A stretch of DNA of 64,000 bases from Streptomyces resistomycificus (GTDB lineage Bacteria; Actinomycetota; Actinomycetes; Streptomycetales; Streptomycetaceae), in contig NZ_KQ948997.1 in assembly GCF_001514265.1 (NCBI RefSeq), positions 248,001-312,000 on the forward strand, read 5' to 3'. The notes beneath the pieces were generated by a model. It saw only the letters and a list, made by a program, of their open reading frames with translations, had not been told where the DNA came from and searched no databases. The position numbers and the translations under genes are program-made. Of the stretch, positions 7,428-14,753 are shown piece after piece. Numbering within the stretch: position 1 is the stretch's first letter; every line of letters begins with the position of its first letter.

Positions 7428-8516
7428 ATGTTGGACGGAGTGATGACGACCGCGACCGAGTTGGTGGACACGGAGGCCGCAGACCCTCGCGCCGCCCTCA
7501 TCGATAGGTGGGCTCAGCGTCATGGCGTGACCGCCGCGCACCGTCTGGCCGAAGCAGAGGACCTGGCGGACGCCGTCGCACGAGAGATCACCCCGGCTAA
7601 CACTCAGGACACCTACGCGAAGTCCTGGCGGGTCTGGGAGCGATTCACAACCGCCCAGGGCTTCCCGCGCAACGAGGGCACCCGCGGCTCCCTGGTGGCG
7701 TTCGTGATGTGGATGCTGCGCGAGGGCCAGCAGAATGACAATGGCTATGCCCCGTCGTCGGCAAGCACGATCCTCGCCGGGGTTGTCGTCGGCTTGCGGG
7801 AGCGCGGCTGCGCCGTGAACCGCGAGGACCAGGCGGCCGCCCGTAAGTCGCTGGACGGTCTGGCCGTTCGGCTGCTGCAGGAGGGCGAGCGGCGCGGCCG
7901 GGGCCAGGCGGCGGCCGCCGAGGTGCCCGACCTTTACCGCGTAGTGAGGGTCTGCCCCGACACCCTCGCAGGGGCCCGGGACAAGGCGCTCATCCTGACT
8001 GGCTTCTACTACGCCTCACGTGCCCAGGACCCCGCCGGCCTCCTCGCCGGGGACGTCGCCCTGACTCCGCGAGGCATGGTCGTGTCGGTGCTCACCGGCA
8101 AAACCAAGCACTCCGTCCGGGACGCAAAGATCAATTATCAGGACGACCCGGAGATCTGCCCCGTGGAGGCGTGGAAGGTGTATCGGGCCCGCCTCGCCGC
8201 CGAGGCTCCGCCACCCTGGTCGGAGCCCACCGCGCCCGCGTTCGTCGGCATCGACAGGCACGGCAACGTCACCGGCGGTATGGTCCCCGACTCCGTCACC
8301 CGGGCCGTCAAGCGGATCAGCGGCCGCGCCGGGGTTCACCTTGCCTGGACCGGCCACAGCCTTCGCATCGGCTTGGCCACGACCGCCCGCAAGCGCGGGA
8401 AAGACGCCGTGACGATCGCCGACCAGGGCGGATGGGCCCGGCACTCCCGCTCCATGAACGGCTACTTCCAGCGAGTCGACGGGTGGGAGGACAACGCCAC
8501 CGCCGGGCTCATCTGA
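7428..8516 (+). CDS. Tyrosine recombinase / phage-type integrase
   Basis: 362 aa from ATG 7428, preferred over ATG 7380 because CTAGGAG lies 4-5 bp upstream. The N-terminal SAM-like core-binding part has TQDTYAKSWRVWERFTTAQG. The catalytic domain has GFYYASRAQDP (Arg), a beta-hairpin LTGKTKHS (Lys), GHSLRIGLAT (HxxR), GGWARHS (Trp in the second His position) and SMNGYFQ with the likely nucleophile Tyr. It probably recombined an earlier element into this island. The next gene follows after only 13 bp. The last 68 bp recur at 17957-18024 as a remnant. Confidence 0.9.
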   Translation: MLDGVMTTATELVDTEAADPRAALIDRWAQRHGVTAAHRLAEAEDLADAVAREITPANTQDTYAKSWRVWERFTTAQGFPRNEGTRGSLVAFVMWMLREGQQNDNGYAPSSASTILAGVVVGLRERGCAVNREDQAAARKSLDGLAVRLLQEGERRGRGQAAAAEVPDLYRVVRVCPDTLAGARDKALILTGFYYASRAQDPAGLLAGDVALTPRGMVVSVLTGKTKHSVRDAKINYQDDPEICPVEAWKVYRARLAAEAPPPWSEPTAPAFVGIDRHGNVTGGMVPDSVTRAVKRISGRAGVHLAWTGHSLRIGLATTARKRGKDAVTIADQGGWARHSRSMNGYFQRVDGWEDNATAGLI

Positions 8517-8529
8517 GACAGGAGGCGCC

Positions 8530-9198
8530 GTGGGGCGCACCATCCATGAGGACATCGCGGAGGACGAGCTGGCCGACATGCTCGCCGACGCGGACCAGGC
8601 GAGGCACCTGCATACTGTGGCCGCCCGGCTGCGGGAAGGGCACTTCCCCGACTGGCTCGCCGCCATGGTCGGGCAGACGCCGGCGCGGCCGGGCTCCTGG
8701 CCGTCACATCAGGTCGCCGCGTTCACGAGCGTCATGACCCGGCTCGCCTACGGCAGGATCGCCCGCCACCGCATCCGAGTTGGTGCATCACCCGGAGCGG
8801 ACGCCGACCGCGTGGGCAATGCCGCCAGCCTCCAGGGGCTCCCGGCTCCGTTCGTGGCCCACCTGGACATGACCCAGCACGGGGCCGACTGCGATGGCTC
8901 GCTGGAGTGGACGGAGCCGGTCACGGCATGGCGCAGCACCGCTGTTCCCGTCTTGGGCGCGCACGTGCTCCACGGGGCCATTCAGGCGCCGTTCGAGGTG
9001 CGCCCGTCCTCGGTACCGCTGGAGGTCGGATATACCCTGCCGAGCCGCACCTTCGCGCACTTACTCACGGAGGGTGCCGTAGCCCGCTGGCCGTACGACG
9101 ACGAGGAGGTTCACGTCCTGGTCGATCTGGAGTGGGCTGGCCTGTTCATGGGAGCGCGCCCGCTCCCGGCCGACGTGGAACCCGTGAGGGCGCTGTGA
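8530..9198 (+). CDS. Hypothetical protein downstream of the tyrosine integrase
   Basis: 222 aa from GTG 8530, preceded by ACAGGAGG and only 13 bp after the integrase stop, so it is probably cotranscribed. The N-terminus is acidic and helical (HEDIAEDELADMLADADQ). The middle has MTRLAYGRIARHRIRV, and the C-terminal half is beta-rich with AWRSTAVPVLGAHVLHGA and a WPYDDEEVHVLVDLEWAG block. It has no signal peptide or TM segment. I do not recognise the family. Position and codon use support a real gene. Confidence 0.7.
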   Translation: MGRTIHEDIAEDELADMLADADQARHLHTVAARLREGHFPDWLAAMVGQTPARPGSWPSHQVAAFTSVMTRLAYGRIARHRIRVGASPGADADRVGNAASLQGLPAPFVAHLDMTQHGADCDGSLEWTEPVTAWRSTAVPVLGAHVLHGAIQAPFEVRPSSVPLEVGYTLPSRTFAHLLTEGAVARWPYDDEEVHVLVDLEWAGLFMGARPLPADVEPVRAL

Positions 9199-9247
9199 CC
9201 TGCCCGGGGGGAAGCGCACAGCCAGGCCGTACCGGCTGGAAACAGCC

Positions 9248-9720
9248 GTGAGCTTCACCGCCGTTCACTCGGACCGGGGGCGTCTGGACGCCTCTCTGCC
9301 GGATCTCGGCTGCGGCTGGCAGTGGGAGGCGGTCCACCGGGTGCGGCCGCCAGCCCCGCTGGCCTGTCCGGAGTGCGGCCACGGGATGCACGCCAAGGTC
9401 TCGAGCTTGGGTCTGCGGTTCTTCGCCCATGCGCCCGGTGCTCCGACCTGCACGCTGGCGGAGGAGTCCATGGCCCATCACCTGCTCAAGCTGGAACTTG
9501 CCCAGGCCGCCCGCGCGGCCGGGTGGATGGCCGAACTGGAGGTGAGCGGGCCGGACGGCCGTTGGCGGGCGGACGTCCTCGTCTCCACGGCTGGCGGCCG
9601 CCGGCTGGCCCTGGAGGCGCAGTTGGCGAGCATCACCGCTGCCGAGATCCGCAACCGCACGGAGCGGATGAGTGCCTACGGAGTCCGCTCCTGCTGGTTC
9701 AGCTTGGAGCACGTTGGGCA
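9248..9720 (+). pseudogene. CoiA-like nuclease, 3'-truncated
   Basis: From GTG 9248 the frame gives CPECGHGMHAKVS, LRFFAHAPGAPTC, LLKLELAQAARAAGW, GRWRADVLV, RRLALEAQLASIT and GVRSCWF. This matches the N-terminal zinc-finger and nuclease part of CoiA-type competence/accessory proteins. Recognisable sequence ends near 9720, about 157 codons in. The frame stays open to 10150, but the added sequence is low-quality and overlaps a real minus-strand gene (9676-9924). Family members I know of are about twice this length, so the C-terminal half seems to have been lost to a recombination junction. Confidence 0.65.
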
Positions 9721-9924
9721 GAGGCATGGATCGCGTTTGGCGGCCGCTCGACGACCGTCGGTGAAAATGGCTCTGACAGCCGCAGCCTGCTCTGGACTGA
9801 GCGGGGGCGCCTCGTCAACGATCTTTCTGATCTCCTCCATACCCGCTGGGCCGAGGGCTGCTTCGGCTTCCACCCTGGAGAACGATGGAGGACACGCGCA
9901 TTCAGCGGCGGGCCGTTCCGTCAT
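9676..9924 (-). CDS. 82-aa hypothetical protein with C-terminal CxCxxC
   Basis: ATG 9924 to stop 9676. The core MEEIRKIVDEAPPLSPEQAA resembles the short 'APPLSPEQ' proteins that sit next to excisionase-like genes in Streptomyces elements. The end carries CLCPTCSKLNQQE. An internal start at the Met of MEEIRK is possible. It lies downstream of two minus-strand genes (10075-10326 and 9965-10078), probably in one operon. It overlaps the truncated CoiA-like frame on the other strand. Confidence 0.6.
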   Translation of the reverse strand: MTERPAAECACPPSFSRVEAEAALGPAGMEEIRKIVDEAPPLSPEQAAAVRAIFTDGRRAAAKRDPCLCPTCSKLNQQERTP

Positions 9925-9964
9925 CGGTCGGCCCCCGGGATCTCACCGGCGGGCGCGTCATGAT

Positions 9965-10078
9965 CTAGCGGAGTTCATCGACGAGTTCGTCGCTCGGCTC
10001 GGGGGCTTCCTTCACGCGGGCGCGGATGGAGGCGACGATCTCAGGGCCGAGGATGGCGAGGCGCTCTGCCTCGGTCAT
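9965..10078 (-). CDS. 37-aa peptide coupled to the HTH gene
   Basis: ATG 10078 overlaps the stop of the upstream HTH gene in an ATGA arrangement, so it is probably translationally coupled. The sequence is acidic and helical (MTEAERLAILGPEIVASIRA, then EAPEPSDELVDEL). It resembles the APPLSPEQ-type protein just downstream and may be a relative or a shortened copy. The function is unknown. Confidence 0.55.
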   Translation of the reverse strand: MTEAERLAILGPEIVASIRARVKEAPEPSDELVDELR

Positions 10079-10326
10079 GCGGCGACCAATCCCGACCGGG
10101 CGTCCGTCGCGTTCGCCTCGTGCCACGCCTGGCACTTCGCCAGGTCGTAGCGGCGGCCCTGGCCGGCGAACGGCTCGTCGGGCATGCCGGCCTTGCGCCA
10201 CTGGTCGATCTGCCAGGTGGAGACGCCGTAGAACGTCTCGATCTCTCGCTGGGTGAGCAGGGGGACAAGGCCGGCCGGGAGGGGGACTCGGCGTTCATAC
10301 TTCGTGCGTCGAACGAGGTTGCTCAT
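10075..10326 (-). CDS. Excisionase-like helix-turn-helix protein
   Basis: 83 aa from ATG 10326. The core LLTQREIETFYGVSTWQIDQ and WRKAGMPDEPFAGQGRRYDL form a winged-helix of the MerR/excisionase type: a helix, a turn at GVS, a recognition helix, then a small wing. Such proteins direct integrase-mediated excision or regulate element genes. It is first in a three-gene minus-strand set, with an ATGA overlap to the 37-aa gene. It could serve either integrase of the island. Confidence 0.7.
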   Translation of the reverse strand: MSNLVRRTKYERRVPLPAGLVPLLTQREIETFYGVSTWQIDQWRKAGMPDEPFAGQGRRYDLAKCQAWHEANATDARSGLVAA

Positions 10327-10482
10327 GCCTCATGGCTATCCGGCCGATGACGGTGCTGCTCCGCCTGATCGCGGGGTTTGCCCGTGCGGATGGCTCAGCG
10401 GGCACCTGCGGGTCGGGCGTGTACCCGCCCGACGGGGACGGTGGGCATTGTCGTTCGGTGTCGCCATACTGGCGGGCGCGAC

Positions 10483-10524
10483 GGGGCCCCGGCCTCCCTG
10501 TCGGCATCGGGGAGGGCCGGGCCC
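10483..10524. terminator. GC-rich hairpin downstream of the 51-aa gene
   Basis: GGGGCCCCGGCCTCCC and GGGAGGGCCGGGCCC form a near-perfect stem around a short loop. It lies just past the stop of the minus-strand gene 10535-10690, where it would act as its terminator. The rest of 10327-10534 shows no gene. Confidence 0.5.
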
Positions 10525-10534
10525 TGGTACCGCA

Positions 10535-10690
10535 CTACGCCATGGCGTAGGCCACGGCGTAACCGATCACGCTAACGGCCACCGCGGACAGCCCGAGCGC
10601 TGCGCCTTGCTGCTTGGCGACCTTGCCGAGGTACGCACTGCCAACCAGGGCTACTACCATGGCCACGGCCGCCTTCTCCTTCTTCGACAT
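10535..10690 (-). CDS. 51-aa two-segment hydrophobic peptide
   Basis: ATG 10690 to TAG 10535. The basic start MSKKEK is followed by hydrophobic AAVAMVVALVGSAYLG, a short KVAKQQG linker, and a second hydrophobic run AALGLSAVAVSVIGYAVAY. It looks like a hairpin membrane peptide. The leader has GGGAGGTGAAGGAG before the start. Eight bases of the best ribosome-binding site lie in one arm of a small hairpin (10701-10708 with 10717-10724), which could hold back translation. No family is recognised. Confidence 0.65.
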   Translation of the reverse strand: MSKKEKAAVAMVVALVGSAYLGKVAKQQGAALGLSAVAVSVIGYAVAYAMA

Positions 10691-10783
10691 CTCCTTCACC
10701 TCCCTCCACGGAGAGTTGGAGGGAAGGATGACAGGTGGGTCTGACAGCGGCTCGTCGCGCTGATCGAGTAGCGCGGCGGGACA

Positions 10784-11206
10784 TCAGGCCCAGAGGGACC
10801 AGACGCTTGCCCCGGTGCTCCCGACCAATCCGATGAGCGCGAGCGCGAGCGGCGTACCAAGGCTTTCGGCGGCGTGCTCGAGGATGTTCAGCCGCACCAA
10901 CTCGCGGACGTAGAGCACGTCCAGGCCAACCGACGAGGGCTTGAGGATCAACTCTCGGAGTTGTCCCTGCTCGTCAGCCGCCAACTCCGAATGCGTAACC
11001 AGGCCGAGGCCTTCCATCTGCCACTTCAGTGTCCGGAACTCGGCTCGCAGCTTGCGAGCCCCCCACAACAACCCTCCGACCGTGGCCACGGCGCCGCCCA
11101 CGGTGAGCCCGGCCAACCCCGCTCTCTCACTGAAGCCCAGCCCCACGGCCAAGGGCAGCAGCATTGTGAGCGCGACGGCGGTGCACAGAATCGCTATCTT
11201 CCGCAT
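10784..11206 (-). CDS. Hypothetical multi-TM membrane protein
   Basis: 140 aa from ATG 11206, chosen because the protein then opens with a TM signal (KIAILCTAVALTMLLPLAVG). A second TM follows (AGLAGLTVGGAVATVGGLLW), then a soluble middle with WGARKLRAEFRTLKWQMEGL and ILKPSSVGLDVLYVRELVRL. A last hydrophobic stretch, TPLALALIGLVGSTGASVW, is near the C-terminus. The frame is open further upstream, but that part overlaps the divergent gene and looks non-coding. The function is unknown. Confidence 0.6.
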   Translation of the reverse strand: MRKIAILCTAVALTMLLPLAVGLGFSERAGLAGLTVGGAVATVGGLLWGARKLRAEFRTLKWQMEGLGLVTHSELAADEQGQLRELILKPSSVGLDVLYVRELVRLNILEHAAESLGTPLALALIGLVGSTGASVWSLWA

Positions 11207-11309
11207 CCCGGGAACGTACACGGCGCTGTGGCGCTGAGCCTGGGCATGCGGACGGACGGCGGGCCGGGCGTCCGGCTGCACTGTCACTCCGGCATGCCAC
11301 GATGCGTCA

Positions 11310-11573
11310 ATGAGCGACGAATACCGAAGCAAGTCGACCCTGTTGGGGGTCGAGATCATGACGGCGTGGGCCGCGAGCCAGGTTGAGAACGACTTCATGG
11401 GCGAGCGGCTCGAAGCCCTGAAGCGAGAACTCGAAGACCCGACAAACGACATCATCACCGCGCTCACGAACCTGTCCGCGTACCTGCTGCAACTGCGTCA
11501 CGAGGAGCAGGGGGCGAGTTTCGCCGAGACTCTTCAGCTGATAGCCAGGTACGTCAGCCAGCAGGAGGGCTGA
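11310..11573 (+). CDS. 87-aa hypothetical helical protein
   Basis: ATG 11310 to TGA 11573. The sequence is soluble and alpha-helical: LGVEIMTAWAASQVENDF, ERLEALKRELEDPTND, and ALTNLSAYLLQLRHEEQG. It is divergent from the membrane protein gene at 10784-11206. No ribosome-binding site stands out, but composition and reading frame are consistent with a gene. No family is recognised. Confidence 0.55.
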   Translation: MSDEYRSKSTLLGVEIMTAWAASQVENDFMGERLEALKRELEDPTNDIITALTNLSAYLLQLRHEEQGASFAETLQLIARYVSQQEG

Positions 11574-11642
11574 CGAGCGGACTGCCCAGCATGCCGAAGC
11601 TCCCGCCGGTCGCGAGTACCGCGCGGGGGCTTCCACGTTCCG

Positions 11643-11774
11643 TCAGTCGCTGGGGCAGGGGGCGGGCCGGCCGGTCGCGTCTAGGTGCTCACGCTTGGGC
11701 TCGGCGTCGCGGCGGGCAGGGGCGACGACGAGCGTGCCACCGCAGCCGCAGGCCTGATAGGTCGAATCGGACAT
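11643..11774 (-). CDS. 43-aa 'ACGCGGTL' small cysteine protein, copy 1
   Basis: ATG 11774 to TGA 11643, with AATGGAGG upstream. The sequence YQACGCGGTLVVAPARRDAE, then HLDATGRPAPCPSD is clearly related to the 46-aa protein at 17032-17172 (shared QACGCGGTL, the APAR/TPAR block, HLD and PCP). Three cysteines are conserved. The function is unknown. The IS630 insertion begins 15 bp upstream of the start and separates the gene from the stretch that aligns with the other copy's promoter region. Confidence 0.7.
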   Translation of the reverse strand: MSDSTYQACGCGGTLVVAPARRDAEPKREHLDATGRPAPCPSD

Positions 11775-11788
11775 CTGAACCTCCATTA

Positions 11789-12938
11789 CTGACCTTGAAT
11801 GCGTGATGTCGTCATGGTTGCTGGCGCCGGAGGCCGGTGCCGGTGAGGCAGCCGTCGAGGACGTCGGGGCGATACTGGAGCTGGCGTAGGCCGCGCCGGA
11901 CGGCGGTGATCAGGTCGTTGGGGTCGGCGAAGGCGCGGTTGGCTGTGGTGGTGCGTCGCAGGACGGACCAGAAGCCTTCGACCGGGTTGAGGTCGGGTGC
12001 GTAGGGCGGTAGTTGGAAGACGGTGAGCCAGTCGCGGCCGGCGATGTAGCGGCGCATGCCAGCCGTCAGGTGGGTGTTGAGATTGTCCCAGACCAGCACG
12101 ATCGGGCCGCCAAGCTGCTGGTGGGCGGTCTGGATCAGGTCGCGGTAGTCCTTCCAGGAGAAGCTCTTGCGTCCGTCAGGCCGGGCGTCCGCGCAGGGCC
12201 GGTAGATCAGCCGCGAGGGTTCGCCGGCCTTGTAGCAGGCCAGGGCGGCCACCGATAAGCGGCGGCGGGAGCGGCCCCGGACGCGGATCACCGGGGTGTG
12301 TCCGCGGCGGGACCAGGTGCGGGTGGTCGGCGGCGTCATCGAGAATCCGGCTTCGTCCTCGAAGACGAGCCAGGCGTCGAGCGCCGCCACGGTCCTTCCA
12401 CGTTCGGCCAGGTCTCTTTCATCCAGCCGGCCACCAGGTTCTCGTCCCGCTCGATTGCCCGCCGGGCGGGGACTGGCAGCTCCAGCCGTGCCGCTTGAGC
12501 ATGGCGGCCACCCCTTGCACGGTGTAGCTCTTGTGGAAGCGGCGTCCGATCAGCGTCTTGATCCGTGACAGGGTCCAGGTCTGGTCCGGCCAACCGTGTG
12601 CCACCGGCCCCTTGGCCAGCTCCCGCTCGAGCACGGCGAACAGTTCGTCACTGAGCAGCGGCAGCGATGCCGGGCCCTTGGAGGCCAGGGCCCGGGGCCC
12701 GTTCTGCGACCAGGCTCTGCGCCACCGCTGTACCGACCGGACGCTGACCCGCAGGTCGTGAGCGATGACCGTGTTCTCGTCGCCCTGCCTGAACCGCTCG
12801 GCCGCCTCCATCCTCAACTTCTCGCGGAAAGCCCGCCGTTCGTCGGTCAGTCCGCCCCCTTGCGCATACCTCATGCGGTCGGCATACCGCAGGGATCATG
12901 AGGCGTCAGCCCCTACGACACCACGCTTTGAAGCTCAG
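11789..12938 (-). mobile_element. IS630-family insertion sequence (1150 bp)
   Basis: The ends form 24-bp terminal inverted repeats that match at 20 positions: CTGACCTTGAATGCG at the left (11789 on) and CTGAGCTTCAAAGCG read inward from 12938. They are flanked by TA on both sides (11787-11788 and 12939-12940), the target duplication expected of IS630/Tc1-type elements. The transposase genes run on the minus strand. Removing the element and one TA joins two stretches that align to the region upstream of the paralogous gene at 17172. Confidence 0.85.
11812..12874 (-). pseudogene. IS630 transposase, two frameshifts
   Basis: The N-terminal part (12419-12874) has the HTH: NTVIAHDLRVSVRSVQRWRR, then DQTWTLSRIKTLIGRRFH. 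The DDE domain (from about 12390 down to 11812) carries the catalytic Asp in LVFEDEAGF, the second in VLVWDNLNTH and the Glu in NPVEGFWSVL. Between them the frame changes twice: after HGWSCQ (near 12465) it moves to one encoding PARRAIERDENLVAGW, and near 12390 it moves again to AALDAWLVFEDE. Each shift is equivalent to loss of one base. One alone might be programmed frameshifting, but two, without slippery sites, suggest an inactive copy. Confidence 0.75.
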
Positions 12939-12940
12939 TA

Positions 12941-13015
12941 GGCAGGGGACTTTCACCCCTTAGTTCAGCTGACGGTGGCCGGACAGCGGGGGACTCTAAC
13001 TTTCCTCAGTGTGAC
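12941..13015 (-). promoter_or_regulatory. Displaced upstream region of the 43-aa gene
   Basis: The stretch contains GACAGCGGGGGACTC, then TAACTTTCCT. The region upstream of the paralogue (17173-17254) has GACAGTGGGGACCCC, then AACTTTCCT. After excision of the IS, the distance from the ACCTCCATT by the start codon to AACTTTCCT is 58 bp here and 59 bp at the paralogue. This is probably the original promoter or operator region. The regulator is unknown. Confidence 0.55.
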
Positions 13016-13038
13016 GCCAAGGGAGGTCACCGGCCGGA

Positions 13039-13443
13039 CTACTTGGCCTGCCCCTTGAAGGGGTCGAGACGCAACACGTGAACCACAGCCGTGATCATGA
13101 ACGCCCATACCGCGATGGGGAACAGGGCATTCACGTGCGGTTGGGCCACAGCGAAGCCGAACACGGTGGCGCTGCCGAGGAAATACAGGGCCCCGACCCA
13201 CGCGGGAACAATGCCGCGCCGCCAAGCCACAGCGAACGGCAGGAACGCCAGCACGGACATGCTGACGAGCGGCACCGCACCCCAGACCCAGCGCTGCCAC
13301 GGAGCGCGGAACATGCGCGGACGTGTGGAGTAGGTCAGGTGCGCGCTCGGCGTCGGATCCCCCTGTGTGTACATGCCGCACAGGATGACCCGGAGAGGCG
13401 CAGGCCGCCGCCCGTTTGCGGATACTGCGGCCGGATCGGTCAT
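13039..13443 (-). CDS. Hypothetical membrane protein with three TM segments
   Basis: 134 aa from ATG 13443; an alternative start at ATG 13374 would drop the polar N-terminus. TM segments: AVPLVSMSVLAFLPFAVAW, WVGALYFLGSATVFGFAVA, and ALFPIAVWAFMITAVVHVL. A basic patch lies before the first TM (RMFRAPWQRW). It is divergent from the plus-strand gene at 13539. No family is recognised. Confidence 0.6.
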   Translation of the reverse strand: MTDPAAVSANGRRPAPLRVILCGMYTQGDPTPSAHLTYSTRPRMFRAPWQRWVWGAVPLVSMSVLAFLPFAVAWRRGIVPAWVGALYFLGSATVFGFAVAQPHVNALFPIAVWAFMITAVVHVLRLDPFKGQAK

Positions 13444-13538
13444 CGTGGTGGCATGGCGAGGTGCTGAGCATCCGTGTTGCGTCGCTCGGTCGGCGGAGTG
13501 CGGATGCGCCCGTGCGACGTCAGGGTGACGCTGACGGC

Positions 13539-13733
13539 ATGGCTTCCGCGATGCCCGTGATCGTCTACCCGCCCGGCGAGGACGGCGGCCGGCGTGTCCG
13601 CCTCGGCGACCACTTCGTCGGTATGGCGTACAGGGTCCTGGACATTGCCGCGTTCGTGCAGGAAGCCGGATTGCAGGACTGGGACGACACGCGATGCTCA
13701 CGAGAGCCGAGCTTGCCGGGGCGGTGCTGCTGA
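13539..13733 (+). CDS. Short hypothetical protein (YPP...GMAYRVLD type)
   Basis: 64 aa from ATG 13539 (ATG 13551 is also possible). The sequence VIVYPPGEDGGRRVRLGDHF, then GMAYRVLDIAAFVQEAG and LQDWDD follows the pattern of a short protein often met in Streptomyces accessory regions, where a '...GMA...FL..AGL..WD' core is normal. Here the conserved part stops at DWDD and a Cys-rich tail (CSREPSLPGRCC) follows, so the last part may be out of frame. It overlaps the next gene by 40 bp. Confidence 0.5.
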   Translation: MASAMPVIVYPPGEDGGRRVRLGDHFVGMAYRVLDIAAFVQEAGLQDWDDTRCSREPSLPGRCC

Positions 13734-13927
13734 CCGACGACCGGGACGCGAGCCGTATGGCCGGCCGCAAGAGCCTCACGTCTTGGGACACCACCCGATT
13801 GCTTGCAGACTTCCACTTCAGCGGGGATCTGGAGTGGGAGGAGGCGCGGCAGGCCCTCCAGCGGATGGACGACGCAGGCCGCGGGGTCCGCATACCTGCG
13901 AGCTACCAGGAATTCATACAGGGCTGA
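13694..13927 (+). CDS. 77-aa hypothetical protein
   Basis: ATG 13694 to TGA 13927. Soluble helical sequence: MLTRAELAGAVLLTDDRD, TTRLLADFHFSGDLEWEEAR, QALQRMDDAGRG. It overlaps the preceding gene (40 bp) and the converging kinase pseudogene (25 bp). I cannot assign a family. The balanced amino-acid composition suggests a real product. Confidence 0.5.
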   Translation: MLTRAELAGAVLLTDDRDASRMAGRKSLTSWDTTRLLADFHFSGDLEWEEARQALQRMDDAGRGVRIPASYQEFIQG

Positions 13928-14447
13928 TTGACGGTCCCAGGGGTGGGGAGGGAGGCAGGGCGGGGGAGGAAGCACCGCCCGTTTCCCGTTGGGTCGCCCG
14001 GTCCTGTCCCTAAAGTGGCCGGGCTCTTGATCACCACTCCAGCGTCCGGCCGGCCGTCGGGGTCCGGACGGCCGGCCGGACGTGACTGGTTCCAGCGGGT
14101 GGCGACGCGCTTCATCTCGGGGTCGCTCATGGCTTCGATGCGCTGCATGACGATGGTGCGCCCGGGGTCGACGGCGATGACCTTGGCGGCCATGCGCCTG
14201 TACCGGGCGAGCCACTTGGCCGTGGGCATCGTGTGGATCAGGTAGACGTCGACCTTGTCGCGATGCTCGAACGCCTCGTACATGGCGGCGTACCGAGCCT
14301 TGTGGGCGACGCGCAGCAGGTCCGGCTCCTGGTTCCACTGCGGGGCGCCGGGGCCGGAGAGAGAGCGGGCGATGCGGTCGAGGTCGATGACGATGTCACG
14401 CGCGGTGGCGTGCGCGAGGCTGGCGGCCCGGTGACGATGTAGAGCAC
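13903..14447 (-). pseudogene. P-loop nucleotide kinase-like gene with the Walker A deleted
   Basis: From GTG 14447 the frame opens with LYIVTGPPAS, the normal lead into a GPPASGKST P-loop. It then jumps directly, in another frame, to ATARDIVIDLDRIARSLSG. The following VAHKARYAAMYEAFEHRD, VDVYLIHTMPTAKWLARYR and VIAVDPGRTIVMQRIEAM match small AAA/kinase proteins of actinophages and mobile elements (from memory of the family). The GKST residues and adjoining codons are missing and the frame is shifted, so ATP binding would be lost. The C-terminus beyond about 14030 looks random. Confidence 0.7.
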
Positions 14448-14458
14448 GCGGCGTCACC

Positions 14459-14722
14459 TCACTCGAAGGGTGGTGCTCCGCTTCCGAAGATCGTTACAGC
14501 CGACATGTTGAGGGTCCACTCCAGGAAGGTGAAGGTGTCTTCGCTTCCATCGGGCAGCCGGAGCCTTGGGCGCTGGTCCTGCTGGATTTCGAAGCAGATG
14601 TCTGGAGAGGCGGCTGTGAGTCGGCCGCTCCAGTAGCGGCCGTTCTCGCTGGCTCGCAGGTCGACTTGCACCTCGTAGGTCTGGCCGTTCGAGGTGACGG
14701 TGGCAGATCCCATGTACGGCAT
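14459..14722 (-). CDS. 87-aa hypothetical beta-rich protein
   Basis: ATG 14722 to stop 14459. The sequence alternates hydrophobic and polar residues: GSATVTSNGQTYEVQVDL, GRYWSGRLTAASPDICFEI, DTFTFLEWTLNMSAVTIFG. It looks like a small beta-sandwich, and the 'G.Y.v.vdL.....W.G.l' pattern recurs in short actinobacterial proteins of unknown role. It lies 12 bp upstream of the kinase pseudogene start and just downstream of the HNH pseudogene. Confidence 0.6.
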   Translation of the reverse strand: MPYMGSATVTSNGQTYEVQVDLRASENGRYWSGRLTAASPDICFEIQQDQRPRLRLPDGSEDTFTFLEWTLNMSAVTIFGSGAPPFE

Positions 14723-14753
14723 ACGCTCATGGTGGCGGTAGCTCGGGGGACTG

